NCBI GenBank assembly: GCA_965221445.1
Contig: CBDCSF010000013.1
Span: forward strand, 1,116,001-1,180,000
DNA: 64,000 bases
Direction: 5' to 3'
Source of the DNA: MPNP01 sp965221445
GTDB lineage: Bacteria; Pseudomonadota; Alphaproteobacteria; Rhodobacterales; Rhodobacteraceae
The notes beneath the pieces were generated by a model. It had not been told where the DNA came from and did no database searches. It worked only from the letters and a program-made list of their open reading frames with translations. Below, one piece after another: positions 1 to 8,465 of this stretch. The stretch's first letter is position 1. Each line of letters begins with the position of its first letter. The position numbers were made by a program, and so were the translations under genes.

Positions 1-73
1 CAATCTGTTGCTTGGTTTTCTCCGCCTGATAAAGATCTTGGGCAGCCTTTTCGATTTGTTCCCTTGTCAGCAT
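1..73 (-). CDS. hpaH: HpaH-like 2-oxohept-3-ene-1,7-dioate hydratase, N-terminal fragment
   Basis: Only the first 24 or so codons are inside the window, running off the left edge. The reading begins MLTREQIEKAAQDLYQAEK, which fits the amphipathic N-terminal helix of HpaH / 2-oxopent-4-enoate hydratase family members. The family hydrates the dienoate made by HpaG in homoprotocatechuate catabolism. The ATG (71-73) overlaps the hpaG stop by 7 nt (ATGCTGA), so it is the next gene of the same operon. The identification rests on position and a short N-terminus; another family hydratase or decarboxylase cannot be excluded. Confidence 0.6.
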   Translation of the reverse strand, partial: MLTREQIEKAAQDLYQAEKTKQQI

Positions 74-927
74 TGTTCCTTCACAATGTGATTCTTTAAA
101 CATCCCACACCTTCCGCCTCAATTTCTAGCACATCACCCTCCTTCAGAAACAAGGGAGGATTTCGAAAACTACCGTTTCCTGTGGGAGTCCCGGTCAGAA
201 TTACATCTCCCGGATCAAGGGTGGTGAAGGTAGTGATATACTCAATTATCCTAGCAAAGGAAAAAATCATCCTGCCGGTTCGGTCTTGTTGCATTACCTC
301 ACCATTCAGTCTTGATTCCAGTTTGATATCGGCAAGTTGATCGTGGTTGGTATAACGAACAAACCAAGGTCCCATTGAGCCTGATTTTTCAAAATTTTTA
401 CCCTGTGTAACATTAAACTTGCCATGCCTCATCCAATCACGAATTGATCCTTCATTACAAAGGCTTAATCCGGCTATATGACCCAAAGCACTGCCAATCG
501 GTACCCTTCTGACCTTTTTACTGATAATGATAACAATCTCTGCTTCGAAATCCAGTTTCTCCGACTCCCTTGGAATAAGTATCGGACAATTGTGTCCAAC
601 CAGCGACCGTGGAAACCTGACAAACAACGAGGGATTTAATGGTGCAGGATTCTGATCATTAAATTCTTCATTCCTTCCAGGATAATTTACTCCAACACAA
701 ATAATTTTACCTGGATCCGGTATGGGAATATCAAATTGGACTTCATCAAAGGTTAAACTTACATCCCGATAACTGGCGTGTTCTTCAAGCTGATCAAACC
801 CATCATCAGCTATGACATTTTTTAATGTTTTCCATTGTGGAAAATTCGAGGAAAGCTCAATGATTCCCGTCTCGGTTGCCTTGCCGTAAAATTGTTTTCC
901 GCCCTTGCTAAAGGTTACATACCTCAT
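67..927 (-). CDS. hpaG: HpaG-type fumarylacetoacetate hydrolase family isomerase/decarboxylase
   Basis: A 286-residue FAH-fold protein. Visible motifs are CVGVNYPGR near residue 78, LDFEAEIV around the acidic metal ligands, GKNFEKSGSMGPW, and the C-terminal ILTGTPTG. The last two are hallmarks of 5-carboxymethyl-2-oxo-hex-3-ene-1,7-dioate decarboxylase / 2-hydroxyhepta-2,4-diene-1,7-dioate isomerase enzymes. Its place between hpaD and the hpaH fragment supports a role in the homoprotocatechuate meta-cleavage route. I chose ATG 927 (MRYV). The longer in-frame start at 948 is TTG and lies inside the end of hpaD, while ATG 927 has a GAG motif upstream. E. coli HpaG is a fused two-domain protein; this is a single-domain version. 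The exact partial reaction cannot be read from sequence. Confidence 0.8.
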   Translation of the reverse strand: MRYVTFSKGGKQFYGKATETGIIELSSNFPQWKTLKNVIADDGFDQLEEHASYRDVSLTFDEVQFDIPIPDPGKIICVGVNYPGRNEEFNDQNPAPLNPSLFVRFPRSLVGHNCPILIPRESEKLDFEAEIVIIISKKVRRVPIGSALGHIAGLSLCNEGSIRDWMRHGKFNVTQGKNFEKSGSMGPWFVRYTNHDQLADIKLESRLNGEVMQQDRTGRMIFSFARIIEYITTFTTLDPGDVILTGTPTGNGSFRNPPLFLKEGDVLEIEAEGVGCLKNHIVKEQC

Positions 928-937
928 GGGAATTCTC

Positions 938-1918
938 TTAGGGAGCAACTATTGGAGTACCAGCCTGCAAAGGTTCACCAATTTTTGCCCCTTCAAACTG
1001 GCTTCCTTCTTCAAACCAGGTTTGGGGAGCCGGTTGTCCCCAAAGAGTCTGGCGGGTTGGATCCTTTAGATCCCATTTAATGGGTTCATGATCTGGATCG
1101 AGAGTCTGGTAATCACAACAGTACAGTTCTATTCGATGGTTGTCCGGATCCCTTATGTATAAAAAAAACGCATTGGAAATACCATGGCGACCTGGCCCCC
1201 TTTCAATATTGCTGAGATAACCGCTGGTTGACATAATATCCAGGAGATCAATTATGTTCAGAGGATTCATCAAAAAGAAGGCAATATGATGCAACCTCGG
1301 CCCCCACCCGTTGGTAAAGGCAACATCATGGACTGTACCCTTGCGATGTAGCCAAGCTGCCCACATTCTACCGGATTCTTCATCCTCGGTATATTCCGTC
1401 AGCCTGAAACCAAGATTGTTATAAAACTCGGCTGAGGAATCAACATCTGTAGAAAACATATTGACATGATCTATACGAAGGGGCTTTGCCCCCTTGTAGA
1501 GCTTGTATTGTTGATGGATTGTAGGCAAGAGATCCATGGTTGAATAAAACTCCAGAGGGATTCCAAGGTTATCTCTTACCTTGAGAATTTTGTTCACAAA
1601 TGGTCTTTCAACCCAGTTTACATCACAACCCTTATCTTGAAAGAATTTTTCGATTCTGGATAAGTCCTGTTCATCGAATACCTTGAACCCCAATCCCTTA
1701 CATTGTGGTGTTGTACCCTTGGTAAGGATAATGGAGTGATGCTCTCTTTCCTCCATTCCGCGAAGGAATATCTCGTGATCATTCCTTTCGGTAACGACCA
1801 ATCCCAAAAGATCGGAATAAAATTTCACGGATGCATCCAGGTCAGATACTTCCAATTCTACATAGCTGAACCGGAGGATATTGAAGGGTGGGTAAAGTAT
1901 CGATGAAAATCTGGGCAT
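938..1918 (-). CDS. hpaD: Homoprotocatechuate 2,3-dioxygenase (extradiol, vicinal oxygen chelate)
   Basis: A 326-residue two-module glyoxalase-fold (VOC) extradiol dioxygenase. It cleaves 3,4-dihydroxyphenylacetate to 5-carboxymethyl-2-hydroxymuconate semialdehyde. The metal-binding set is visible in the C-terminal module: His in DHVNMFS (about 150), His in LHHIAFF (about 212) and Glu in HRIELYCCD (about 268). The stretch GPGRHGISNAFFLYIRDPD is typical of the Brevibacterium/Arthrobacter type of homoprotocatechuate dioxygenase, not the LigB type. It starts at ATG 1918, 15 nt after hpaE, and is part of the hpaF-E-D-G-H operon. Metal preference (Fe or Mn) cannot be seen. No 4-hydroxyphenylacetate hydroxylase (hpaBC) is in the window. 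Confidence 0.88.
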   Translation of the reverse strand: MPRFSSILYPPFNILRFSYVELEVSDLDASVKFYSDLLGLVVTERNDHEIFLRGMEEREHHSIILTKGTTPQCKGLGFKVFDEQDLSRIEKFFQDKGCDVNWVERPFVNKILKVRDNLGIPLEFYSTMDLLPTIHQQYKLYKGAKPLRIDHVNMFSTDVDSSAEFYNNLGFRLTEYTEDEESGRMWAAWLHRKGTVHDVAFTNGWGPRLHHIAFFLMNPLNIIDLLDIMSTSGYLSNIERGPGRHGISNAFFLYIRDPDNHRIELYCCDYQTLDPDHEPIKWDLKDPTRQTLWGQPAPQTWFEEGSQFEGAKIGEPLQAGTPIVAP

Positions 1919-1933
1919 AATTATTACTTTTCA

Positions 1934-3445
1934 CTAGACTCCCAATTTTGGAATTTTATGGTTACCATATGCAAACCCCACATGTTTCTGCTCCATGTAG
2001 AATTCAAAAGACCAGTCCCCACCATCCCTACCAATACCACTGTCCTTGATTCCTCCAAATGGAGTGGGAAGATGGCGAACATTTTCTGAATTCACCCAGA
2101 TCATACCTGCTTCCAAAGCATTTGAAACACGAAGGGATCGAGCCAGATTGTTTGTCCAGATATATCCAGTCAGGCCATATCTGACATTGTTGGCAATACG
2201 GATCGCTTCTTCCTCGTCCTCAAACCTGATGACAGTCAGGACAGGGCCAAAAATTTCCTCTTGGGAAATTCGCATATCCGCTTTAGCGTTGGTGAACAAG
2301 GTCGGTTCAACATAACAACCTTCCTGACCAATACGTGCCCCACCAGCATCAATTCTAACTCCTTCATTCCTTGCCACTTGGAAATAGGACAGTACTTTTT
2401 CCATATGAACCTTATGGATAAGGGGACCTATCTCGGTCTGAGGATCAAGAGGGTTTCCAACCTTTATGTTCTTTACTCTGGCAATCAATCTAGAGGTAAA
2501 TTCCTCAGCTACAGAAGACTGAATAAGAAGGCGTGATGACGAGGTGCACCGCTCACCATTTAGGGAATAAATCATGAAAATAACAGCGTCAAGTGCCCGA
2601 TCGAGTTCGGCATCTTCAAATACGATAACAGGATTCTTTCCACCCAGTTCAAAATGAACTCTCTTCAGGGTATCTGCCCCCTGTCTCATAATGGCACTGC
2701 CTGTTTTACTCTCTCCGACAAAGGCTATGGCTTTGATATCGTGATGTTTGGTCAAGGCAACCCCTGCTTCCTCTCCCAAGCCATTAATAAGATTCCAAAC
2801 TCCCTTGGGTAAACCTGCTTCTTGAGCAATTTCCATTAACAAACTTGCTGTCATTGGTGAAAACTCGGCTGGTTTGTGAACAACTGTGCACCCAGCTGCC
2901 AGGGCCGGAGCAATTTTCCAGGTCGAAAGCATAAAGGGAGTATTCCAGGGAGTTATTATTCCTACCGGTCCTATAGGTACCCTGGAAGTAACGTTCAGAA
3001 GTGTTGGAGAAGGTAATGCCTTTCCATCTCTTGCCTGTAGGGCCATATCAGCATAATAGCGAAAATTCTCAGCTCCACGAAGAGCAGCTTTTGACATAAA
3101 CCTTATCGCTTGCCCGGTATCCCAACTTTCACAGAGTGCAATTTCTTCAGCTCGGGAAACGATCAAATCAGCAATCTCATGGAGGATTTTCTTTCTGGTT
3201 TTGGAATCAATATCCCGCCAGGCAGGAAAAGCATCTTTTGCCGCTTGGGCAGCCCTGTCTACATCTTCTGCATTCCCTTTGGCAACAGAACATATGAAAC
3301 TGTCGTCAACTGGGGAGTAATTGTCAAAGGTAGCACCTGAACTTGAAGCGTATTTTTTTCCACTGATATTATTCTGAATGCCCTCTTCCCTGAATCTGGC
3401 AAGATAAGGTTGCAGATTTTTTACATTCGAATCTAGATTATCCAT
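1934..3445 (-). CDS. hpaE: 5-carboxymethyl-2-hydroxymuconate semialdehyde dehydrogenase
   Basis: A 503-residue NAD(P)-dependent aldehyde dehydrogenase of full family length. The catalytic Glu lies in FELGGKNPVIV (about 268) and the catalytic Cys in NGERCTSSSR (about 302). The nucleotide-binding region GPVGIITPWNTPF is present, as is the C-terminal PFGGIKDSGIGRDGG. It oxidises the ring-cleavage semialdehyde made by HpaD to the diacid. The preceding hpaF gene overlaps its start by 8 nt (ATG at 3445), which implies translational coupling. The assignment as HpaE rather than another semialdehyde dehydrogenase comes mainly from the gene neighbourhood. Confidence 0.87.
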   Translation of the reverse strand: MDNLDSNVKNLQPYLARFREEGIQNNISGKKYASSSGATFDNYSPVDDSFICSVAKGNAEDVDRAAQAAKDAFPAWRDIDSKTRKKILHEIADLIVSRAEEIALCESWDTGQAIRFMSKAALRGAENFRYYADMALQARDGKALPSPTLLNVTSRVPIGPVGIITPWNTPFMLSTWKIAPALAAGCTVVHKPAEFSPMTASLLMEIAQEAGLPKGVWNLINGLGEEAGVALTKHHDIKAIAFVGESKTGSAIMRQGADTLKRVHFELGGKNPVIVFEDAELDRALDAVIFMIYSLNGERCTSSSRLLIQSSVAEEFTSRLIARVKNIKVGNPLDPQTEIGPLIHKVHMEKVLSYFQVARNEGVRIDAGGARIGQEGCYVEPTLFTNAKADMRISQEEIFGPVLTVIRFEDEEEAIRIANNVRYGLTGYIWTNNLARSLRVSNALEAGMIWVNSENVRHLPTPFGGIKDSGIGRDGGDWSFEFYMEQKHVGFAYGNHKIPKLGV

Positions 3446-3833
3446 GGTGCTTTCGGGCCAGATATTCCCTAATGGAACTTTTTTTGGGACTTAGGGAATC
3501 GTTGATGTGATTCATTTCCATTGAGAGAGAAAAAGAGTGATTCTGTAAGCATGGTTCCATGTATTCTTCAGCAGCCTTGAAAATATCATTAACTGCTTTT
3601 TCCCTGACCTTAAAGGGTCTGCCTTCCCTAACCCGGGCTATGATATCTACGAATCCATGTTCATAACCACCATCAGCTATGGAGTAATTTTGGCATTTTA
3701 TCGTTCTGACCCTTACGCCGGGCATTGGAAAGACGCCAGTATCAATAGCTGCCTTACGGAGGACATCACAAAACTCCTTTAGATCAATCCACTCCTCTAC
3801 ATTGGCTGAATGCTCTACGGTAAAATGGGGCAC
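3438..3833 (-). CDS. hpaF: 5-carboxymethyl-2-hydroxymuconate delta-isomerase
   Basis: A 131-residue tautomerase-superfamily protein, close to the 125-130 residues usual for HpaF. It starts GTG-CCC (MPHFTVEHS), so Met removal exposes the catalytic N-terminal Pro needed for the 1,3-hydrogen shift on the muconate diacid. A strong GGGAGG ribosome site lies 5 nt before the GTG. It is the first gene of the minus-strand hpa operon and overlaps hpaE by 8 nt. The motif MPGVRVRTIKCQNYSIADG is characteristic of this family. The product goes to HpaG. Confidence 0.87.
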   Translation of the reverse strand: MPHFTVEHSANVEEWIDLKEFCDVLRKAAIDTGVFPMPGVRVRTIKCQNYSIADGGYEHGFVDIIARVREGRPFKVREKAVNDIFKAAEEYMEPCLQNHSFSLSMEMNHINDSLSPKKSSIREYLARKHHG

Positions 3834-3871
3834 GAAAACCTCCCTTACAATTTTTCCCTGGTATTCTAGAT

Positions 3872-5224
3872 TTATACTACAGAAAAACCCTCGGAAAAGG
3901 CAAATATCATATGATCAACTTCATCGGATGAAATAATCAAGGGTGGAGACATCAATATTTTGTTTGCCGCAATTCTGACGTTAACACCAGAATCATAAAT
4001 TTTTTGATGTATCTTTGCCATTGATTGGTTATCAAGCGGTGTTTTTTCTTCCCTGTCCGAGACAAGTTCCAAACCAGTCATTAATCCCTTTCCACCCCGG
4101 ACATCTCCAACTATGTCAAACTTTTGAGCCAATTTACGCAACCCATCATAAAGTTGTGTTCCTCTTTCCTTGGCGTTATCCTTAAGTCGCAGTCTTTTGG
4201 TTTCTTCCAGACAGGCAATTCCGGCTGCAGCCCCAACCGGATGTCCTGTGTAGGTATATCCATGGCCTATGGCACCAGCTTCTTGATCCGAGGTTTCGAA
4301 TACATCAGCAACCGCTTCTGAAACCATAGTAGCACCAAATGGGAAATAACCCGAAGTTATCCCTTTGGCAATGGTCATCATGTCTGGCTTGATGTCCCAT
4401 AATTGAGATCCCGTCCATTCACCGGTTCGTCCAAAACCAGTTATGACTTCATCAGCTATAAACAATACGCCATATCGGGCACAAATTTCCCGTGCTTTCT
4501 TGTAGAAACCATCTGGAGGCACAATTAGACCTCCAGCTCCCTGTATGGGTTCCATGATGAAGGCAGCAACAGTACCACTGCCTTGAAATAGGATTTCATT
4601 TTCCAAGCTACAAAGGCATAAATCTGATAGCTTTTTGGGATCACTCTCATTGAAGGGATTTTGATAGGTATGTGGAGACGGGATATGAAAACATCCTGGA
4701 AGTAGGGGTTCATACGCTTCCCTGAAACGGGTATTGCCGTTCACACTAGCCCCACCAAAATGGGTACCGTGATACCCGAATTTTACACTGATAAATTTGG
4801 TCCTGTTGGCCTCACCCCTGATTTTGTGGTATTGCCTTGCCAACCTCAAGGCTGTTTCCACACTGTCTGAACCTCCGGAAGTAAAAAATGATCTGGCCAT
4901 CCCTTCTGGTTTAAAAAATTCCTTAAGAAGGTAGGAGAGCTCTATAACCTTATCGTTCGTGCTTCCCTTGAAGGTTGAGTAATAAGGCAAGGCGTCAAGT
5001 TGATTTGTGATTGCATCCTTGACATGCTGATTCGAATAACCCAAGTTGACATTCCAAAGCCCCCCGACAGCATCAATAACCTCATTACCTTCTATGTCCT
5101 TGATTTTTACCCCCTGTGATTCAACAAATATTGGAGGTGGATTTTCGATTCCATCTGCAGGATGACCCATTGGATGCCAATTGAATTTGGCATTGTTTTC
5201 TCTCAAAAAATTTGAATCAAACAT
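3872..5224 (-). CDS. Class III omega-amino acid aminotransferase (SpuC/GabT-like)
   Basis: A 450-residue PLP fold-type I class III aminotransferase. PLP-contact segments are SGGSDSVETAL, FGYHGTHFGG and LFIADEVITGFGRTGEW. The Schiff-base Lys is in MTIAKGITSGY (about 285). The signatures EPIQGAGGLIVPPDG and HGYTYTGHPVGAAAG resemble pyruvate-dependent polyamine / GABA transaminases such as SpuC. It follows the guanidino-acid ureohydrolase with only 58 nt between, and has a GGAGG site before its ATG. The likely job is removing the amino group from the omega-amino acid that enzyme releases (GABA or beta-alanine), giving a semialdehyde. A taurine or other omega-amine substrate remains possible. Confidence 0.72.
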   Translation of the reverse strand: MFDSNFLRENNAKFNWHPMGHPADGIENPPPIFVESQGVKIKDIEGNEVIDAVGGLWNVNLGYSNQHVKDAITNQLDALPYYSTFKGSTNDKVIELSYLLKEFFKPEGMARSFFTSGGSDSVETALRLARQYHKIRGEANRTKFISVKFGYHGTHFGGASVNGNTRFREAYEPLLPGCFHIPSPHTYQNPFNESDPKKLSDLCLCSLENEILFQGSGTVAAFIMEPIQGAGGLIVPPDGFYKKAREICARYGVLFIADEVITGFGRTGEWTGSQLWDIKPDMMTIAKGITSGYFPFGATMVSEAVADVFETSDQEAGAIGHGYTYTGHPVGAAAGIACLEETKRLRLKDNAKERGTQLYDGLRKLAQKFDIVGDVRGGKGLMTGLELVSDREEKTPLDNQSMAKIHQKIYDSGVNVRIAANKILMSPPLIISSDEVDHMIFAFSEGFSVV

Positions 5225-5282
5225 ATATAACCTCCATAAAACGCAGAAGTGCAGAAAACTTAGACCTCAATCTAATCAGGAA

Positions 5283-6242
5283 TTATTTATTTATTTTGAT
5301 GCCGGGTAAAACACAAAGCATTTCAAAAAGAAGTTGAGCCCCTATAAGAGCAGTATTTCCTGTTGTATCATAGGGTGGAGAAACCTCGACCAGGTCTCCC
5401 CCAACCAAATTCATACCCAAACATCCCCTTACCACTTCCAAACCCTGGATGGCAGTCAATCCGCCAAGCTCAACAGTACCTGTACCAGGTGCATACGCCG
5501 GGTCCAGACTGTCAATATCATAGGACAGGTAAACTGGAGTTGAACCCACTTTACGGCGGATATCGTCCATTAGTGGGGTCAGGGATTTATGCCAGCACAT
5601 TTCTGCTGTATGAACTTCAAACCCCTTGTTTCTACCCCAATTAAAATCATCTGGAGAATAACCAGAACCCCGTATGCCAATCTGGAACGTTTTCTCGGGT
5701 ATAATCAAATTTTCTTCCACTGCCCGTCTGAAAGGAGTTCCATGAGCCACTTTTTCTCCAAACATGGCTTCGGAAGTATCCGCATGAGCATCAACATGGA
5801 CAAGGGCAACGGGCCCATACTTTTGGGCAATCGCTCTCAACACAGGATAAGTCAGTGTATGATCTCCCCCCAAAACCAAAGGGATAGTTCCACTATAAAG
5901 AATTTTCGCAATACACTCGGTGATTATGTCACAAGTTGCTGGCAGATTAAAGGTATTGATGGCCAAATCACCATAATCAACTACCTGAAATGATTCAAAT
6001 GGAGCTGCTCCTGTCCCCATATTGTAGGGTCTGATGAGACAACTTTCTGTCCTTATCTGTCTAGGTCCATGACGGGTCCCTGCCCTGTTTGACACACCAA
6101 TATCCATTGGAATACCTACAAAACAGACATCAACATCAGTCAGGTCAGTACTTACAGGAAGTCTCATCATTGAGGCTACACCACCGAATCTTGGCATTTC
6201 GTTAGCTCCCAAAGGTTGGTTGAAACTTGATGAATCAGACAT
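5283..6242 (-). CDS. Guanidino-acid ureohydrolase (guanidinobutyrase/guanidinopropionase/agmatinase family)
   Basis: A 319-residue Mn-dependent ureohydrolase that releases urea from a guanidino compound. Metal ligands are visible in LGGDHTLTYP, VDAHADTSE and YDIDSLDPAYAPGTGT. The N-terminal FGGVASMMRLP, SNRAGTRHGPRQIR, and the C-terminal GDLVEVSPPYDTTGNTALIGA closely resemble Pseudomonas GbuA/GpuA, more so than E. coli SpeB. I therefore favour 4-guanidinobutyrate or 3-guanidinopropionate as substrate over agmatine. It is probably cotranscribed with the omega-aminotransferase downstream. Together with the AruH/AruI-like pair at 14.9-17.7 kb it suggests an arginine transaminase pathway. Substrate choice is inference. 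Confidence 0.75.
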   Translation of the reverse strand: MSDSSSFNQPLGANEMPRFGGVASMMRLPVSTDLTDVDVCFVGIPMDIGVSNRAGTRHGPRQIRTESCLIRPYNMGTGAAPFESFQVVDYGDLAINTFNLPATCDIITECIAKILYSGTIPLVLGGDHTLTYPVLRAIAQKYGPVALVHVDAHADTSEAMFGEKVAHGTPFRRAVEENLIIPEKTFQIGIRGSGYSPDDFNWGRNKGFEVHTAEMCWHKSLTPLMDDIRRKVGSTPVYLSYDIDSLDPAYAPGTGTVELGGLTAIQGLEVVRGCLGMNLVGGDLVEVSPPYDTTGNTALIGAQLLFEMLCVLPGIKINK

Positions 6243-6492
6243 ACGTGCTCTCCGAGTAATAAATTCTTGTCAATCGTTCAGGTTTATGTGAATACCACAT
6301 AACATGGCAGGTACTTGAAAAAACTGAATGATAACCAATCCTGCCAATAAAAATCTCATATAATTGATTGCCTTTATCATATTCCTCTATTGGATTGTCT
6401 AGTCGCAATCCTGTAAGAGGGCCAAAATATACATTCCAATTCCTTTTTTGCAGATTGTTTTCCACAGACCTAAATCAAAACCCAGAGCCAGG

Positions 6493-6519
6493 AACATTCA
6501 ACATAACATTTTGAATGTT
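6493..6519. repeat. Inverted repeat in the 6243-6589 intergenic region
   Basis: Perfect 9-bp arms AACATTCAA and TTGAATGTT are separated by 9 nt, upstream of the ureohydrolase gene and downstream of the channel gene. There is no T-run on the minus strand, so an operator or weak hairpin is more likely than a Rho-independent terminator. The rest of this 347-nt gap holds a 76-codon GTG-initiated reading that looks like chance, and nothing else I can support. Confidence 0.4.
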
Positions 6520-6589
6520 TTATCAACATGAATCATTTTCAAACTTGTGGAAGGTTGTATTCTCGTATGGTCGGCATTTTAACCATCCA

Positions 6590-7354
6590 CTAGCCTGATT
6601 TCGCCACCTCTTTAAATAAGTTACTCCCCTTTCGTAATTTTTTCTTTTTGTGCTTTGGCTTGCTAGTAATCTTATAAAGTGCTGAGGTCACCATACCAGC
6701 TGGAACTGCCAGGACTCCCATACCGGACATTACGATAATAGATGTGAATATTTTTCCTCCCAGTGTAATTGGATATAAATCGCCATATCCTACTGTTGCA
6801 AGAGTAATGATTGCCCACCACAGACATGAAATTATTGAGGAAAATTCCTCTGGTTGGACCTCATGCTCAAAGTGCCAAATTCCAAATGCAGAAATGAGAA
6901 GGACTAACGATGAGGCGAACAGAAATATCACGAACTCTTCTTTCATTTCCAACAAGGCATTACCGAAACGAACCATGGTATTGTCATAACGGGATAGTTT
7001 CATAATTCGGAAGATGCGAAGCAACCTGACAACCCTTAGAATTCGCAAATCGACCGTACCCAAAGTAAGGACAAAAGGTACCAAAGCCAAAAAATCTACG
7101 ATACCAATGAAACTAAAAATATAGGCCAGTTTTTTTGGTGCTGTAATGATCCGAAGAATGTATTCTAGTGCGAAAATACCGAGAAAGAAATATTCCATCC
7201 CCCTGATTGCCGGTCTGAGATTTTCTGGCAAATCAGGAAATGAATCAACGATCAGGGTAACGATTGAGAGTAAAATCATGATAATTATAAACCACTCAAA
7301 TATTCGTCCTGCTTTCGTATCATGACGTTGTAGTAAATCAGTCAGGCTAATCAT
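6590..7354 (-). CDS. Voltage-gated-like potassium channel (ion transporter family)
   Basis: A 254-residue six-helix channel subunit. S1 lies at about 20-37 and S2 at 51-68. The S4 voltage-sensor-like segment LRILRVVRLLRIFRIMKL (about 103-120) has Arg every third position. The pore loop carries ATVGYGDLYP (about 189-198), the K+-selectivity signature. S6 follows (IIVMSGMGVLAVPAGM), then a short Lys-rich cytoplasmic tail. Such channels form homotetramers in the inner membrane and pass K+. It is a single gene, divergent from tupBCA. No RCK or cyclic-nucleotide domain is present, so gating is probably by voltage alone. Confidence 0.85.
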   Translation of the reverse strand: MISLTDLLQRHDTKAGRIFEWFIIIMILLSIVTLIVDSFPDLPENLRPAIRGMEYFFLGIFALEYILRIITAPKKLAYIFSFIGIVDFLALVPFVLTLGTVDLRILRVVRLLRIFRIMKLSRYDNTMVRFGNALLEMKEEFVIFLFASSLVLLISAFGIWHFEHEVQPEEFSSIISCLWWAIITLATVGYGDLYPITLGGKIFTSIIVMSGMGVLAVPAGMVTSALYKITSKPKHKKKKLRKGSNLFKEVAKSG

Positions 7355-7691
7355 GGGCTTTTTCCTTCTTTCCTTATTATATCGGCAAGAAAGTAACTCT
7401 ACCGGTAATTCTTGGTCTATCTCTAAATATGATTTTCAATTATATCTGTAATTGATGGTTCTTTGTTGGTCCAACTTGTTTCACTACCTTGGGCAGGGGT
7501 ACGACTGAGCTAGACAAAACAAATTTCTGTGTAAGCTGATGCATTTATCCAATGAACCCAACCGCTTGACAAAGAAGCGAAACCATTTCATCAGCGATAG
7601 AAACAATTGGGACCTATCTGTAATATCAGTAAGTTAGAATGAGTATTTAGATAATTTATAATTTTATCATTTTGAAAGGGTATGGTCATAT

Positions 7692-7744
7692 TATCCATGG
7701 ATACCATAGAAACTATTGGTTAACAGTTAAATATAGATATCTAT
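7692..7744. promoter_or_regulatory. Two palindromes upstream of tupBCA
   Basis: The 403-nt gap 7355-7757 separates the divergent channel gene and tupB and must hold promoters for both. Two perfect 12-bp palindromes lie near tupB: TATCCATGGATA (7692-7703) and ATAGATATCTAT (7733-7744), the second ending 13 nt before the tupB ATG. Placement fits an oxyanion-responsive repressor site. The second is AT-rich like ModE-type operators but does not match the full ModE consensus. The regulator is unknown. The rest of the gap shows nothing clear. Confidence 0.4.
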
Positions 7745-7757
7745 TTTAAGTATTAAG

Positions 7758-8465
7758 ATGAATACTCTATCCGAAGCTTTTCTACAGTCTTTCCAGTTAA
7801 TTATAACTTTGGATGAAACCCTGATGGAGGTTGTCCTGCTTTCCTTGTCAGTTACATTCAAAGCAGTATCTCTGGCTTGCCTGATTGGATTTCCACTTGG
7901 TACAGCCTTGGCTGTCCTTAAATTTCCCGGCCAGAAAACACTCGTTGTTCTTTTTAACTCCTTTATGGGCCTGCCGCCAGTTGTGGTTGGTCTAGTGGTA
8001 TATTTGATCTTATCTGCCAATGGCCCCTTGGGGCCCTTGGGATTGCTTTACACCCCAACAGCCATGATCATTGCCCAGACTATTCTGGTCACCCCCATAA
8101 TTGTTGCCCACTCCAGACAGATAATTGTCCTTTTGGCTGATGAGTATGACGAAATGCTACGGTCCATGCAGGCCACACGCATGGATATTATGGGAACCCT
8201 ATTGTGGGATTCGCGTTTCTCTCTTTTTACAACAGTACTAGCTGGACTTGGCCGTGCTTTTTCGGAAGTGGGGGCTGTTATGATCGTGGGAGGAAATATC
8301 AACCATTTCACTAGAATAATGACAACTGCTATAGCCCTTCAAACAGCTAGAGGAGATCTTGCCCTTGCTTTGGGTTTGGGCATAATTTTACTGGTCCTCA
8401 CAATTTCAATAAACGCTTTGGCTTATGGTCTGAAATCTTCTTGGGAAAAGCATTCCTATGCCTAG
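7758..8465 (+). CDS. tupB: Tungstate ABC transporter permease
   Basis: A 235-residue inner-membrane permease with about five or six hydrophobic helices. The family EAA-like cytoplasmic loop lies near residues 128-160 (EMLRSMQATRMDIMGTLLWDSRF). The phrase AFSEVGAVMIVGGNINHFTRIMTTAI is characteristic of TupB/WtpB-type permeases. It passes tungstate (possibly molybdate) delivered by TupA, powered by TupC. The ATG at 7758 lies just below a palindrome. It overlaps tupC by 8 nt, giving a tight tupB-tupC-tupA operon. The substrate is assigned from the TupA partner. Confidence 0.85.
   Translation: MNTLSEAFLQSFQLIITLDETLMEVVLLSLSVTFKAVSLACLIGFPLGTALAVLKFPGQKTLVVLFNSFMGLPPVVVGLVVYLILSANGPLGPLGLLYTPTAMIIAQTILVTPIIVAHSRQIIVLLADEYDEMLRSMQATRMDIMGTLLWDSRFSLFTTVLAGLGRAFSEVGAVMIVGGNINHFTRIMTTAIALQTARGDLALALGLGIILLVLTISINALAYGLKSSWEKHSYA

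Noticed and set aside
6235..6465. A 76-codon minus-strand reading upstream of the ureohydrolase gene
   Set aside because: GTG start with poor ribosome site, no recognisable domain, composition like non-coding DNA, and it overlaps the next gene start.
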